Assembly: GCF_933775445.1 (NCBI RefSeq)
Contig: NC_065873.1
Coordinates: 4,526,001-4,590,000, forward strand
Direction: 5' to 3'
Length of the DNA: 64,000 nt
Source of the DNA: Argentina anserina
Taxonomy: Eukaryota > Streptophyta > Magnoliopsida > Rosales > Rosaceae
Both the position numbers and the translations under genes were made by a program. The first letter of the stretch is position 1. The number at the start of each line of letters is the position of its first letter. The notes beneath the pieces were generated by a model, which was not told the DNA's origin, made no database searches, and saw only the letters and a list, made by a program, of their open reading frames with translations. Shown here piece after piece: positions 22,639-34,397 of the stretch.

Positions 22639-22999
22639 TGTTGAAGAATGAAGACAGAAGAACAAAGAGAATGAAACTAGTTTGAAAGAATTTTTTTTTC
22701 TTTTCACCGAAGAGCAACATTTCTACATATTTAACAAGCTAAACGAATGTGAAGTCTTCAATCAGAAATTAATGCAGAACGGGAGAAGTCTTCAATCAAC
22801 AATTAATGCAGAAATTAATGCCAAAGACTACTAAGCAATAATCACAACTCAACAATTAAATGTAGCTTGAAGAATACGTTTCGTATTATTCACACTTTTC
22901 TCTCACACCTTGCCTTGCATCATTGCAGCTCTACATGCACAACCATGTCTGCCACTTGCAGCTCTGCCCAATGCTTCAATATGCTCATATGCTTCAATA
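22639..22999 (-). repeat. 3' LTR of the short non-coding element
   Basis: 361 bp. It parallels 24076-24492 except that it has fewer copies of the GAAGTCTTCAATCAACAATT-type unit. LTR termini in element orientation are TATTGAAGC and CTTCAACA, so the usual TG start is TA in both LTRs. Confidence 0.85.
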
Positions 23000-24075
23000 C
23001 TCCCCCTCAAGCGAAGCCAAGAGAAACGACAGCCGAGCTTGACCAACAATCTCCAAGTATGGCTAAAGAAGTTATGGATGGGAGGGTGGATGGGAATAAG
23101 TGAAACAAATACTGGAAACTCTGTCCGTCTACTTTGGATGGCTCCCATTTTCTGCTCCGACAATCTGAGAGCATAAGCCACATATGCCGGGAAAACTCTA
23201 TGTGTCTAGTTTCCGTACCTTATTACAGAACTAGATTCGGAGGTCGGAGTTAATCCCAGTTTCGGTTTTACTGCAGCAAAATTATTCCAGAAAAACAGAG
23301 CAATTACTTGTTCAAATGGTTGATTGCTCAAAATTGCTTCCCCTAAGCCAAATCGGGATATGACTCCGGCTTTCTTACTGGAAGGGAACAAATCTGATTG
23401 GAACCAACATATATAAAAACAAAAACAAAAAAACTCTGATAGTCCAACATCAGAAATGATGAGGTTAAAACAAAACCTCTAAACAGATCTCTCATCCAAA
23501 TGAAAGATGAAGAAATCAGATCTTGGTCATGGACAATAAATCTCTTCAAAATGAAAGAAGAAATAATAAATTGGCCAAGGAGAAATGAAATGAGGAGTTA
23601 TGAACTCTAAACCGATCTCTCCTCCAAAATGGAATGGGATGGAAATATCAGAACTTGATTTCTCTTCAAAATGAAAAGAGGAAATCATGGAATGACAATG
23701 AACAAATGAGGAGTCTTATATGGAAGAACTTCAACAGATTTCTCTCCCAATGATAGAAGAAGAAATCAGATAATGAGACCGACTTGGATTTACTCCTTAT
23801 CGGAAATGATTTGAGGTATGACCTCGAACTTGATTTCTCTTCAAAATGAAAGAAGAAGAAATCAAATAATGACTCCGATTTGGATCTACTTCTTATCGGA
23901 AATGAGATAGATGGAGATAGAGTTACTTCCTCTGACCATTATGGATTAATGAAGAATGAAGATGAAGATTAAGTTTTGCGGAAGAAGGATTGTAGAAACA
24001 TGTCATATGAGGAAGCTTGCTCTGATCCAAGATGCAGAGTAAAAGAGACATGCTATGAATCCTGCTATAATACCA

Positions 24076-24492
24076 TGTTGAAGGATGAAGACATAAGAAT
24101 AAAGAGAATGAAACTAGTTCAAAAGAAACTATTTTTCTTTTCTTTTCACCGAAAAGCAACAATTCTGCCTATTTAACAAGCTAAACGAATGTGAAGTCTT
24201 CAATCAGCAATGAATGCAGAATGTGAAGTCTTCAATCAACAATAAATGCAGAATATGAAGTCTTCAATCAACAATTAATGCAGAACGAGAGAAGTCTTCA
24301 ATCAACAATTAATGCAGAACGAGAGAAGTCTTCAATCACTAATTAATACAGAATGTGAAGTCTTCAATCAATAATTAATGCAGAACGTCAGAAATCTTCA
24401 ATCAACAATTAATACCAAAGACCACAGCCTGCACAACCATGTCTGCCACTTGCAGTCTGCCCAATGCTCCAATATGCTCATATGCTCCAATA
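24076..24492 (-). repeat. 5' LTR of the short non-coding element, with an expanded tandem array
   Basis: 417 bp. 24190-24420 contains about seven units of roughly 30 bp built on GAAGTCTTCAATCA...AATTAATGCAGAA, against about three in the other LTR. Confidence 0.85.
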
Positions 24493-25743
24493 AAACTAAT
24501 CGGTTTTCGTGGTTGAAGAAGAATGAAGGCAAAAGACCCGAATAATATATATTTTTAATCACATAAATATTCAGCTTTTTCTTTGATAAAAAATTAAATA
24601 TTATTAAACCTTACCGAGTTAGAAGTATGTAAAGTTTTTTTTTTGGTAATTAGAAGTATGTTAAGTTGGATTGAGTGTATGCCGCATGTCAGGTTCTTAT
24701 GGGTGGCACATGTTTGACATAAGGAATTTGGGCACAGATGACGTGCTCCCCGATCTAATATTTTCTTTTAATGAAAGAAGAGACGTTTTATAAGTTAAAC
24801 GGTAGAAAACTAATTTCGCTTCTTTCACACGATGGTGCAACTGTTGGTATTTTTATCATTGAAATCTTGAGTGTCATTCCCAGCTTAAATGTTCTTCTCC
24901 TACATGCATGGTGCATGTGTCCACTACTTGTTCGATCCTGGCCTCCTACCCTTCTTCCCCCGTGTTGGTTGCCTTTCGTGGTTAATTATAATTAGTAGTG
25001 GAGTTGTGGTGGGTGATCAGCCTCCTTTTCTTCGTCACTAGTTTCCTTCTTTCGAATTGGCGATATCATCTTCACCTGTGGGCGGTAACCTTACTGTGGT
25101 AATTCTTTCAACACTTCTCTTCTGAGTTTTCGCCAAGTTCTTGGCACAGCCTTCACACCCACAATACTTGTATTTTTTGAGTAGGCACATATGCTGCACG
25201 TACAAAGAGTGAATTTTAATTATTCTCATAGAGTCGAACATAATAATCATGTGATAAAGTTTAACGTACAATAGAATGATATGGTACGTGAAGCTTATAT
25301 TTTATAAGCAGTCCCCCAAATTATTGGATGTTACCAGCAGATCTAAATTGATGCACGCCAAAACGTGAATTCAACCAAAACATCAGTATAATTAGTATAG
25401 GTCATTTTGCGTACCTCTCCTTTTATTTCTGGAATACTGATCGATCAATGTACCTGTGCATCTTTATTCTTTACTGCTCTGGAACCGACGAGGAATTCAG
25501 AGATAGAGACCATCGGTGTCGGTCTAGGTCTATCTCCACTGATCATGCTCTAGAGGATGGATTAAAGTCTCCCGCGCTCGATCATTTCCTTTACCCTTTA
25601 AACTGAACTCCCGTACAAGAAACTGACAAAAATTCAGACACGTTATAATGTTAAACGCATGATAAATTTACACACACCATTAGTGCCGGAATAATATTTA
25701 ATTAATTCCTTCTGCCAACAGTAGTGTAACATCCCACAATATA

Positions 25744-25832
25744 CTGATACGTATGTGCCTGCATGCATATTGATACGTATGTGCCTGCCTGCATATTGTC
25801 ATATTGATACGTATGTACGTGCCTGCATCGAG
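25744..25832 (+). repeat. Short tandem repeat, about three units
   Basis: Units are based on TGATACGTATGTGCCTGCAT, with a partial ATTGTC insertion before the last unit. GTACGTGCC variation marks the third unit. Confidence 0.8.
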
Positions 25833-26051
25833 CTTCATGTTTAATTTGAAGGAGAATCCGCATTTACGTGGACAAGAAACACAAGATATATCACTGATTC
25901 GAATATGATTTGGATTTTGAGAATGATAGCAGGCCAGCTAGCAGTTAGTTTGTCTAGAGTTCAAGAAGCAAAAAGCCTCGATGAAGCGTCTAGCTTTGCT
26001 TTAGCTCTCGTTCAATTAACCATAAAAAAACAAGAACATCACTTCACAGTC

Positions 26052-26116
26052 GGCCCAACGCCAAGTTTCTAGCCCAAACCCGACAGAAGACCCGAACCCG
26101 CAAAATCGAACCCTAA
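26052..26116 (+). promoter_or_regulatory. Site II-like and telo-box-like motifs upstream of MED11
   Basis: GGCCCA at 26052-26057 (reverse of TGGGCC, site II) and AACCCTAA at 26109-26116 (telo-box core) lie 50-120 bases upstream of the ATG. This pairing is common in plant housekeeping promoters. Function here is inferred. Confidence 0.4.
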
Positions 26117-26168
26117 ATGAATTGAGAGTGATGGATTTCACAAATCGCTGAGCTCTCAGTCAAACGCC

Positions 26169-26953
26169 ATGGATTCACAGACCCAGAACACCTCATTGCA
26201 GAGGCTTCAAAATGTGGAGAAAGTAAGTATTTACTTGTTTATTTATTTTTGATTAATAAATAAGATTTGGGGGTTAATTGAACTTGTTGCAGAGAATCGT
26301 CAAGGTTTTGGAGCTGGCCGGAAGTGTGATGGACGAGCTCGCAAACCCTACTGGTCCCAGAAGAGAGTCCATCAACAACCATGTCCGCGAGTTCATGCAA
26401 TTGATCAAGGTATCTCATCTCCCAATTTCAAATTACACTCGTTCTGGAATTTGAGTGGAACCCTAGATTTCAATTTTGAGAAATTAACTGCAAATTTGGT
26501 GCTTTTGTAATGTTGTCATATCGAAAGTCGGAAACTTTAGTAATAGGGTTTGAGGAGGATCTGAAAAGATTGTGCTTTTATTAGTGTTGATTGAGTTTGA
26601 TCAATAATCGAAAGTATTCGCAAATTGTGTCTATTTTAGAGAGTTGTAGCATAGTGTGAGGAAGTTTCAATCTAAGTGAGAGTAAAGTAGGTTGGTTCTG
26701 GATGTTTTTTGGCTTGTTGTTTTGAGAATTGAGGATGAGGATTTTAGGAATTTTTGTTTTCGTTTTGTCAAATCAGGATATTCAAATGGCATTGCGGGAT
26801 GAGATCAAAAGTGCCTGTGATTACCGTCCCTTTGAGAAGTGTGATTACAGTTCGAGAATAGCTAATGAGATTTGTTGCAAGAAACTGGAATATGTTATGT
26901 CGCAGTTAGATGGAATGAAAGAAACCGTAGATGATTATCATAATGCGGTTTGA
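26169..26953 (+). CDS. MED11: Mediator of RNA polymerase II transcription subunit 11
   Basis: Three exons: 26169-26222, 26293-26409 and 26777-26953. Both introns are GT-AG and phase 0. The joined product has 115 residues, the usual length of plant MED11. The N-terminus MDSQTQNTSLQRLQNVEK leads into the first helix (VLELAGSVMDELANP). The C-terminal half contains IKSACDYRPFEKCDYSSRIA, a highly typical plant MED11 block, and ends in a helix with KLEYVMSQL. MED11 is a small helical subunit of the Mediator head module, pairs with MED22, and acts in the nucleus in pre-initiation complex assembly. No stop or frameshift was found, and the start has no competitor. It is surrounded by repeats and is the clearest single-copy housekeeping gene here. 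Confidence 0.95.
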
Positions 26954-28021
26954 AGAAACTGGTTCCGATTGTTCGGGATATCATCCTCCGATACTTGATG
27001 TTTCTCCTCACTATGGATTGATGGAGAACTAAGAGTCTCCGGTTTATGATTTCCAGTGACACTACTTGATTAGCGTAATCTAAGATAGCTTGTTGACTTA
27101 AATTATCTTAGTCTGGTGCTTGTGAGGTTGAGGCCGAGTAGGTCGATACCTGATAGTCCGAGTGTATGACTTTCAGTAGTTGTTATAGTTGGGTAGAGTT
27201 ATGAATTGGCTGTAATTTTTTCCTATGTAATGATTTTATGATATAAGTAAATGGTTTCTCACCAGTTGAGCTTGTTCTTGCAATGTCTTTCTTCATCTTA
27301 CGATCTGAGAACCAGAAATATCTGGCAAGCAAATTAGTGTACTTGGAGGTGTGCAAGTGAACCTTTTGCTGTTTCCATAAAACTTATATGAACAATGCCA
27401 TAAAAAAACTTGAGAGTAGGACACGCTATTGTTGCTGTAAGCAGTCGTTTGATGACTTTGATCTAAATATACCAGCTGCGTCTTCTCACTGTAGGATTGT
27501 TAGGTTACTTTGGTGCCAACCGTGCCATATCATGTTGCGATTACGGTATATATATTAAGCCAGCCAATCGGCCATATTAACCCTAAGCCAGAGTTCTGGG
27601 TTCATGTTTAATACTAGATTGCCAGTGAACTTATATCTAATTTGGTGATAAATTACGATACCTTAACACGTTTTTCCTCTTGTTTAAGAACTAAAACCTT
27701 AAATTTTAATGTTTAGGGGACAGACTTCATTATTCCAAAAGATTAAGTTGTAAAATCACCCAATGGCTCATCTCAAGATTTTATAATATCTAATTGTTTT
27801 AATGGATACTGCAAAATAATGTGTTATACTTTGCACTACATTTTATTGTTGATTTAGTACAATAACCACAGTATGATATCATGCTCCCAAAGTTTCTTAC
27901 TAATATGGCATTATATACAAAATGACATTATTTCCTGGATTATGTAAACAGCATAGATTTCCCCTGAAGCTGAAATAACATTATTATCACTCAGTCATAC
28001 TCTCATTCCACGTACTTGTTT
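26954..28021. other. MED11 3' UTR and intergenic DNA
   Basis: 26954 to about 27270 is likely 3' UTR. From there to 28021 I see no gene. It is the downstream flank of dioxygenase copy A. Confidence 0.5.
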
Positions 28022-29397
28022 CTATATCCTGAAATGATGGATTTGGATGTTTTCCACATTGAGTTTCTTAAAATTACTCACCTTTCTGTGAGTCATAAAC
28101 TTGCCCCAACTGTATGGCCTATATTTTGCCTGATTTTGTTCATTGATCAGCTCTTCCAAGTGCTTTATTATGGTGTAGTGTGCTGGCCAAGGAAGTACGG
28201 GATAGAAAATCTTTCCTTTTCTGTGTTCACCATCACCCTGTGTTCTGTACTCTCGTATCTCTCATTGCTCCAAACCTGCATAAACATCATTTGTCATTGG
28301 AATCATGAAATATGTGATTTAATATATCCTGAAAGTGCTAGTGTGCTAAAACAAATTCCAGTTCTGAACATGGCCGGTTAATATGAGTCATGAAGAGTGG
28401 AACCTGAAGAGTGTCACCAAGATTGATGATATAAGCATTTGGGGTGGGATTTACCCTAACCCACTCTCCATCTGTTTTTCTCTTTACTTCCAATCCTCCA
28501 ACATCATCTTGAGCTAGCACAGTTAGAGCTCCACCATCCTTGTGGCGACCAACACCAAGTGCTAACTCTGGGGAAGGTGGATAGTGATTGAGTCTGATAC
28601 GAGTGGTTTGGTCTTTGAAGTAGTTTTTGAACCAGTCTTCTGGCAATCCCAGACTTAAGGCAATAAGTCCTATCAACTTTTGAGCTAGTTTCTCAACTTC
28701 TTGAGCATATTCTTGACACGCCTCCCTGGTCATGGCAATCTATTAGATCAGACAAATTAGGCTCAGAATGTTTGTTTAGGCTGACATGCATGAGATCCTT
28801 GACACAAAGTTTCCCTGTAAGAGCTAGTGTTTTTGTTTGATACACATTTTACCTCACAGGTAAATTATGAGCTCCAAATTATTCCGCTTAAAATGCTGAA
28901 TTTAACCATTTATTGTTTCATTTTAATGTAATGTGATTATGAGCTGACAGTATATTCATATATTCTTGGTCACCATTGAGTTACCTCATATCTGGAGGAT
29001 ACTCGGGCCATTGATTAGTCCATTCAGTCTCTTTGTCATCCTCAGGATCTGGTGAAGCTGGGACTAAAGTAGGGTCTTACACATCAAAATCAAACACCTC
29101 CTTCCAGTCCCGAATATTCTTGATATTCTCTGTGTCAAAGTACCCCAACACATTGTTCATGTCTCTCCTAATCTTACCTCACGATGACACCCCATGGTTG
29201 ATTACTTGGAAGAAACCCCATTCCTTGCATGCATTGCCTACTTCTCTAACAATTGCTTCAACAGCTTCTGGGTCACGAATGGAGTTTGGAGAGTTTATTG
29301 CAGACAGATCAATTAATGGTCTGCCTTCAGCCTCGATTATGGAGAGTTTGGGTCTGTGTTCAGGGTGTTGTATGAATGCTGGGTCAACTTCTCCCAT
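28022..29397 (-). pseudogene. 2-oxoglutarate/Fe(II) dioxygenase, copy A, pseudogene
   Basis: Remnant exons correspond to those of intact copies: exon 1 29397-28985, exon 2 28725-28404 and exon 3 28274-28022. Exon 1 begins MGEVDPAFIQHPEHRPKLS. It lacks the block between VINHGV and KIRRD (about 20 residues in the intact copies) and has a TGA inside DWKEVFDFDV. Exon 2 keeps the iron ligands (GRHKDGGALTV) but lacks two residues at PPSPEL. Exon 3 keeps TEHRVMVN and RFSIP, then loses one base after YFLG, which shifts the rest of the frame. Restored by eye, the tail still parallels copy B. The family consists of cytosolic oxygenases of the plant DOXC class, close to Arabidopsis At3g19000/At3g19010. 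This copy cannot make a normal enzyme. Confidence 0.88.
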
Positions 29398-30516
29398 GGC
29401 TGGTGTAATTGATGCAAGGAATGATCTTTATTTTCTAAGAAAAACCTGTGGAAGAAACATGAATGATTGGCTTTATAATGTGAGCAACTTTAGTCTGGCG
29501 GCAGATTCTGATGCCTTTTTGTGCGGCAGATAGTGATACACAACTAGTAATGCTTGGTCAGATTCTTCACTAGCTAACTAATCAGTGACCAGGTACATAA
29601 CCTATTCTTTTTCTTGGTCATATTGTCTTACAAAGAATTTTTTGTCTGTTTCATCATTTTGAATTACATTGATGGAACCAAATCACCTTCACATTTGTCA
29701 TCATCTTTTTAATTTAGTTCAAACTAAAAGGTATGAAACAGATATCCATGATTATTTCTTGCTTCACTGTAAATCTGGTCATACTGTTCTTGTTTCTTAA
29801 ACCATCCAATTTTTTTGCTAAATCATGTTAGATAGCTTAACAGTAACTCGAGTTGAACCCATAAGTTGATCTGTGTAGCACTGTTAAGGTTAACCCACAT
29901 CTTATTATGTTGATTGAGACATTATTAAGTTGTTCTGTGTAACACTATTAAGGTTAACCCACTTACCCACATATCTTTAGAACTAAATACTGAAAATTAA
30001 AAAAATTTCATTGCTAAGTGCTAACCCAACCTGTTTTCTTACCTGTGTTCTGCTGATTTTGCCAACAATTAATAAAGTTTTAGTGGATCTGTATTCTTTT
30101 CTCCTGAATTAATCATCTTGATTTTTCTTACCGCCCTTTTGACCCTCCCTAGTCCCTACTCCCTACCACGGTACCACATAAAGTGCCTGTACCCTCAAAA
30201 TTGTTTTCTCTATTTTTCCAGAAGGTTGAAGAGATGTTTCCTAACTTGTGGTATTCTAGTTTAATCACTTAATTGCACAGATCAACTTAATAATGTCTAA
30301 TAAGTTGGAACGGATAGTGTAAAAATGGCTCTCTTGAATGTGTTTCAAGCTTTCAGCAAAGTAATGGCTTTGTACACCATTTTATTGCCACTCACACACA
30401 AAGCAGACCATGCTTTCAAAGTTTCTTACTGCCTTGCACATAAAGACACTATTTTCTAGATTTCATATACCGCATGGTATGCACAGGATGCTGAAAATAT
30501 AAATATAATTATCAGT
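29398..30516. other. Spacer between dioxygenase copies A and B
   Basis: No gene is seen. It contains a diverged direct repeat of about 36 bp (CTGTGTAGCACTGTTAAGG near 29870 and CTGTGTAACACTATTAAGG near 29935). The part next to 29397 should hold the old copy A promoter. Confidence 0.5.
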
Positions 30517-31805
30517 CTACAACTTAAAATCATATATTTGGATGTTGTCCACACCGAGCTTCTTGAAATTACTGAGTCTTCTATGAGTCATAAACTTTCC
30601 CCAGCTGTAGGGTTTGTACTTGGCAGGGTTTTGTTCATCGATCAGCTCCTCCACAGGCTTCACCAGTGTGTAGTGTGCTGGATTGAAGAAGAAAGGAATA
30701 GAAAACCTTTCCCTCTCTGAGTTCACCATCACCCTATGCTCAACACTCTCATATCTTTCATTGCTCCAAACCTGAATGACCATATCCATTTGTTACTTGA
30801 AACTGGCCACAATATATAACTACGAAGATTATGGAACATATCTTAAATAGTAATCATTATTGGACAAGTTATTATGACCAACTTTAAATAATATTACACA
30901 GCAAGTTGGTGTGGTGAAGTCTGATGGGGGGCGGTACCTGCATAATATCACCGACATTAATGATATAGGCGTTTGGTGTAGGTGTAACCCGAATCCACTC
31001 TCCATCTGTCTTTCTCTTCACTTCCAATCCACCAACCTCATCTTGAGCCAGCACGGTTAAAGCACCGCCATCCTTGTGGCGACCAACACCAAGAGCTAAC
31101 TGAGGGGAAGGGCAAGGAGAATAGTGATTGAGTCTAATACGAGTGCTTTGGTCTTTGAAGTAGCTGTGGAACCTGTGTTCTGGCAAGCCTAGGCTCTTGG
31201 CTATTAGTCCTAACAACTTTAGGGCTAGCTTGTCCACTTCCTGAGTGTATTCTTTACAGACCTCCCTGCATGGAAATCTATTAAATTAGAGAATCAAAGT
31301 TTGAAATATGAGTTCAGTAATCATGAACTTACCTTAATTCCGCAGGATAGTTAGGCCATTGGTTAGTCCAGGTTGCCTCTTCCTTGTCATTGGGGTCAGG
31401 TGAAGCTGGGACTAAAGTAGTCTCTTCCATTGTGAAATCAAACACCTCCTTCCAGTCTCGGATATTCTTAGTGCTCTCGGTGTCAAAGTATCCCAATGCG
31501 TTTCTTTCATCTCTCCTGATCTTCCTCTTATCCTCCAAAGGCTGAGCAAAGAACTTCCTAGCAGCAGCCTGAATCCTTTCAAGTTTCTCCAATGGCACCC
31601 CATGGTTGATCACTTGGAAGAACCCCCACTCCTTGCATGCATTGCCTATTTCTTTAACAACCCCTTCAATGGCTTTGGTGTCAGATATGTAATCTTGTGA
31701 TGTTATAGGATAGAGATCAATTGATGGTATGCCTTTGGCTTCGGTGATGGAGAGTTTTGGCCTGTGCTCTGGTTCTTGGATGAAAACAGGATCAACCTCT
31801 CCCAT
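30517..31805 (-). CDS. 2-oxoglutarate/Fe(II)-dependent dioxygenase, copy B (At3g19000/At3g19010-like)
   Basis: Exons on the minus strand: 31805-31333, 31265-30938 and 30771-30517. Introns are GT-AG, with phases 2 and 0. The product has 351 residues, normal for the family. The N-terminal DIOX_N domain runs from about residue 25 to 150 (CKEWGFFQVINHGVPLEKL). The C-terminal 2OG-FeII domain starts near residue 195. The iron ligands are His221 and Asp223 (RHKDGGALTVL) and His279 (VEHRVMVN). The 2-oxoglutarate-binding pair is Arg289 and Ser291 (ERFSIPFF). The enzyme should oxidise a small molecule in the cytosol, using O2 and 2-oxoglutarate. The substrate is unknown. Start choice follows the conserved MGEVDP. 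It lies between copy A (dead) and copy C (intact) in the same orientation, so it arose by tandem duplication. Confidence 0.92.
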
Positions 31806-32491
31806 GGCTTCTTACCTTGATCTGTGACAAGATAAGCAACCAGTTGATGCCAAAATAAAAGCTGGTTTGTGAAGTGGGTGCGTGGTTGAACATTTGGCTT
31901 GAACCTGGACAGGTTTTTAATAATTGTTGGTTGAAGATTATCAAGTGCTACACGTTTGGAAGTTTATGATTCATATGACGTTTGTGCTTGCATAAGTTGT
32001 CATTTTCTGCTTTCTCAATACAATACTATAAGATTTTCATGTCATTCATGTGTTTATATGAAGAAATTTAATTTTATTACGAGTTCGATTGAATATCATC
32101 GCTTCTCTCTTTTTGTTAATCAGCCTTGTCCTCAGATTTTGCCTTCACCCTGGAAGCAGTTAACCACACCCTCAATAATGTTCGTAATTTTTATTTTTCT
32201 GCTATTTAGTGAAGTGAGACATGGTTTATAACTTCAAATTCTATTAATGTTCATGTCGATTGCAATGAAGTCCTTGACAAGATATTTCTAGAATATGGCC
32301 TTAAATTTGGACACAAATTATGTTTGTAGTCATTTTATTACAGAGATCGTATAATCACACCATGATTGTGAAGTTTATTTTGACTATATAGTATACAAAA
32401 AAGACAATATTTTGTACATAGATAATATATTCCGGACATCGTTATCACAGTGCAGGAAGCTCAGTAACATTATTTTCGTCTCAATAAACAG
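31806..32491. other. Promoter region of copy B and 3' flank of copy C
   Basis: No gene is seen. The minus-strand promoter of copy B lies just above 31805. No sequence feature stands out. Confidence 0.5.
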
Positions 32492-33904
32492 CTAATTCGC
32501 TTCTTCTGAAACCTTGAAATGATAGATTTGGATGTTTTCAGCTTTGAGTTTCTTGAAATTACTGAGCTTTCTGAGGGTCAGAAACTTGCCCCAGCTATAG
32601 GGTCTGTACTTGGCGGGGTTCTGTTTATTGGTGAGCTCCTCCAAAGGCTTCACCTGTGTATAGTGTGCTGGGTTGAGAAAGAAGGGAATAGAAAACCTTT
32701 CCTTTTCTAAGTTAACCATTACCCTATGTTCCACACTCTCATATTTATCGTTGCTCCATACCTGCATAAACATATCCATTTGTTATAAGATACTTGCAGT
32801 CATAGACTAAAGGGTCGAATTCAGAAGTAGTGTAAAAAAAAAACCTGCAGAGTCCATTTCTTGACATATCTTCAAGTTATTATTTCCTGTCACGTCAATT
32901 ACTGTGTATTTTGCCATAGTAATTTTTCTGAACTGAGTTGTTACTCTGTGTTTGGCCTATGGATCTTAGGCTAAGTGGGAAACATTAGTTAGTTACCTGA
33001 ATAATGTCCCCAACATTGATGATATAGGCATTTGGTGTAGGTCTAACACGAATCCACTCTCCATCTGTTTTTCTCTTCACCTCCAATCCTCCGACCTCAT
33101 CTTGAGCTAGCACGGTTAAGGCACCACCATCCTTGTGGCGACCAACACCGAGTGCTAACTCAGGGGAAGGGCAAGGTGGATAGTGATTGAGTCTAACAAA
33201 ACTGGTTTGGTCTTTGAAGTAGCCTTTGAACCTGTCTTCTGGCAAGCCTAAGCTTAAGGCAATTAGTCCCATCAACTTTAGAGATAGCTTCTCTACTTCT
33301 TGAGAATAATCTTCCATCACCTCCCTGATCAGATCCACAATACCAACAGAGAGAACATAAGTATAGATATCACACCATGGAATGTATATACACAGACAAA
33401 TATATGCATCATAAACAATTGATCAAGTTACCTTAACTCAGGAGGGTTCTCTGGCCATTGATTAAACCACTGTGTCTCCTCCTTGTCATCAGGCTCAGTC
33501 GAGGAGGGGACTAATGTAGGTTCCTTTACAAGGAAATCGAACACCTCCTTCCAGTCTCTAACGTTCTTGGTATGTTCGGTGTCATAGTAACCTACCACAC
33601 ATTTTTCATCCCTCCTAATCTTCCTCTTCTCCTCCGGGGGCTGAGCAAAGAACTTTCGTGCCGCAGTCTCAATCTTTTTGCTCTTTTCCAATGGCACTCC
33701 ATGGTTGATCACTTGGAAGAAGCCCCAGTTCTTGCATGCATTGCTTATTTCTCTAACAAGCACTTCAATGGCTTTAGGATCACAAATGTAGTCCGGGGAG
33801 TTTAATGGAGAGAGATCTATCAATGGTATGCCTTCGGCTTCGATGATGGAAAGTTTTGGTCTGTGTTCAGTGTCTTGAATGAAAGCTGGATCAACTTCTC
33901 CCAT
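32492..33904 (-). CDS. 2-oxoglutarate/Fe(II)-dependent dioxygenase, copy C (At3g19000/At3g19010-like)
   Basis: Exons on the minus strand: 33904-33432, 33324-32997 and 32761-32492. Sizes and phases of exons 1 and 2 are identical to copy B. The product has 356 residues, with a C-terminal tail (HFKVSEEAN) a few residues longer than copy B. Key residues are His221 and Asp223 (RHKDGGALTVL), His279 (VEHRVMVN), Arg289 and Ser291 (ERFSIP). The N-terminal domain has CKNWGFFQVINHGVPLEKS and the family block DWKEVFDFLVKEPTL. All splice sites are canonical and no stop was found, so it looks functional. The substrate is unknown. The relic at 38262-38601 is a closer relative of this exon 1 than of copies B or F, which marks C as a member of a duplicated C-D / E-F pair. 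Confidence 0.92.
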
Positions 33905-34397
33905 GGTTGTTGGTATTGGTCGTGGTCTTCAGCAATCTAAACTTGTAAAATACTGGATGATGAATTAGAAGAAATGTTGGGTTTTATAGTGATGCGTGTG
34001 ATCTTTTATCTTGAACCTGGACGGGTTTTCGTGCATTGTGAGGAAGAAATTACAATCTGTGAAAGTGTTGCCCTATTTGTTTTGGTGGTCATGAGACCTG
34101 TGACGTTTGTGCTTACCTGGATTGTCCTTGAGAAAGAACAAAATAAGTGGACTATTCTGACTTCAAATTACCGTATAAAAACTCAATATAACTGGAATTG
34201 AGATAGTATATATTAGCTTTATTGAGGCCACGAAGAGTGATGCCTCCAATGAATCAAAATTATACCCTCTTCCGGCCCCTGTGTTAAATATATTACGTGA
34301 TAAAAATGATAAAAAAACAGACGCATAATATGGTTGGTATGTGATTGGCTAATTCAACTGTGAAAGTGTGGTGACTGAAAAGATGTGAAGCACAAGT
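33905..34397. other. Promoter region of copy C
   Basis: No gene is seen. The end of this stretch (GTGACTGAAAAGATGTGAAG near 34371-34390) matches the sequence at 38605-38625 next to relic E. Confidence 0.5.

Larger units (their letters stand above)
22639..24492 (-). mobile_element. Complete short non-coding LTR retrotransposon (TRIM/LARD-like, Copia type)
   Basis: On the minus strand it runs from 24492 to 22639. The 5' LTR is 24076-24492 and the 3' LTR is 22639-22999. A degenerate initiator-Met primer site (TGGTATTATAGCAGGATTC, minus strand, ending at 24057) abuts the 5' LTR. A purine tract (TTGAGGGGGAG, minus strand, 23010-23000) abuts the 3' LTR. Perfect 5-bp target-site duplications AAACT lie at 22634-22638 and 24493-24497. 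The 1.08-kb internal region has no gene. It consists of reiterated AGAAGAAATCA / TTTCTCTTCAAAATGAAAG motifs. At 1,854 bp it is larger than classical TRIMs but much smaller than autonomous Copia elements. Confidence 0.88.
24498..26168. other. Intergenic region before MED11
   Basis: 24498-24775 is the right arm of the inverted repeat that pairs with 20915-21150. A 77-residue minus-strand frame (25038-25271) with KYCGCEGCAKNLAKTQK could be a fragment of a Cys-rich protein, but I do not recognise it. 25744-25830 is a short tandem repeat. The MED11 promoter occupies the last few hundred bases. Confidence 0.45.

Noticed and set aside
23923..24176. Small proteins inside the 1.85-kb LTR element
   Set aside because: Frames are short, on both strands, and span the LTR border and primer site; the element looks non-coding.
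25038..25271. A Cys-rich 77-residue protein on the minus strand
   Set aside because: Only one short CxCxxC-like motif, no splice or family support; kept as a note only.
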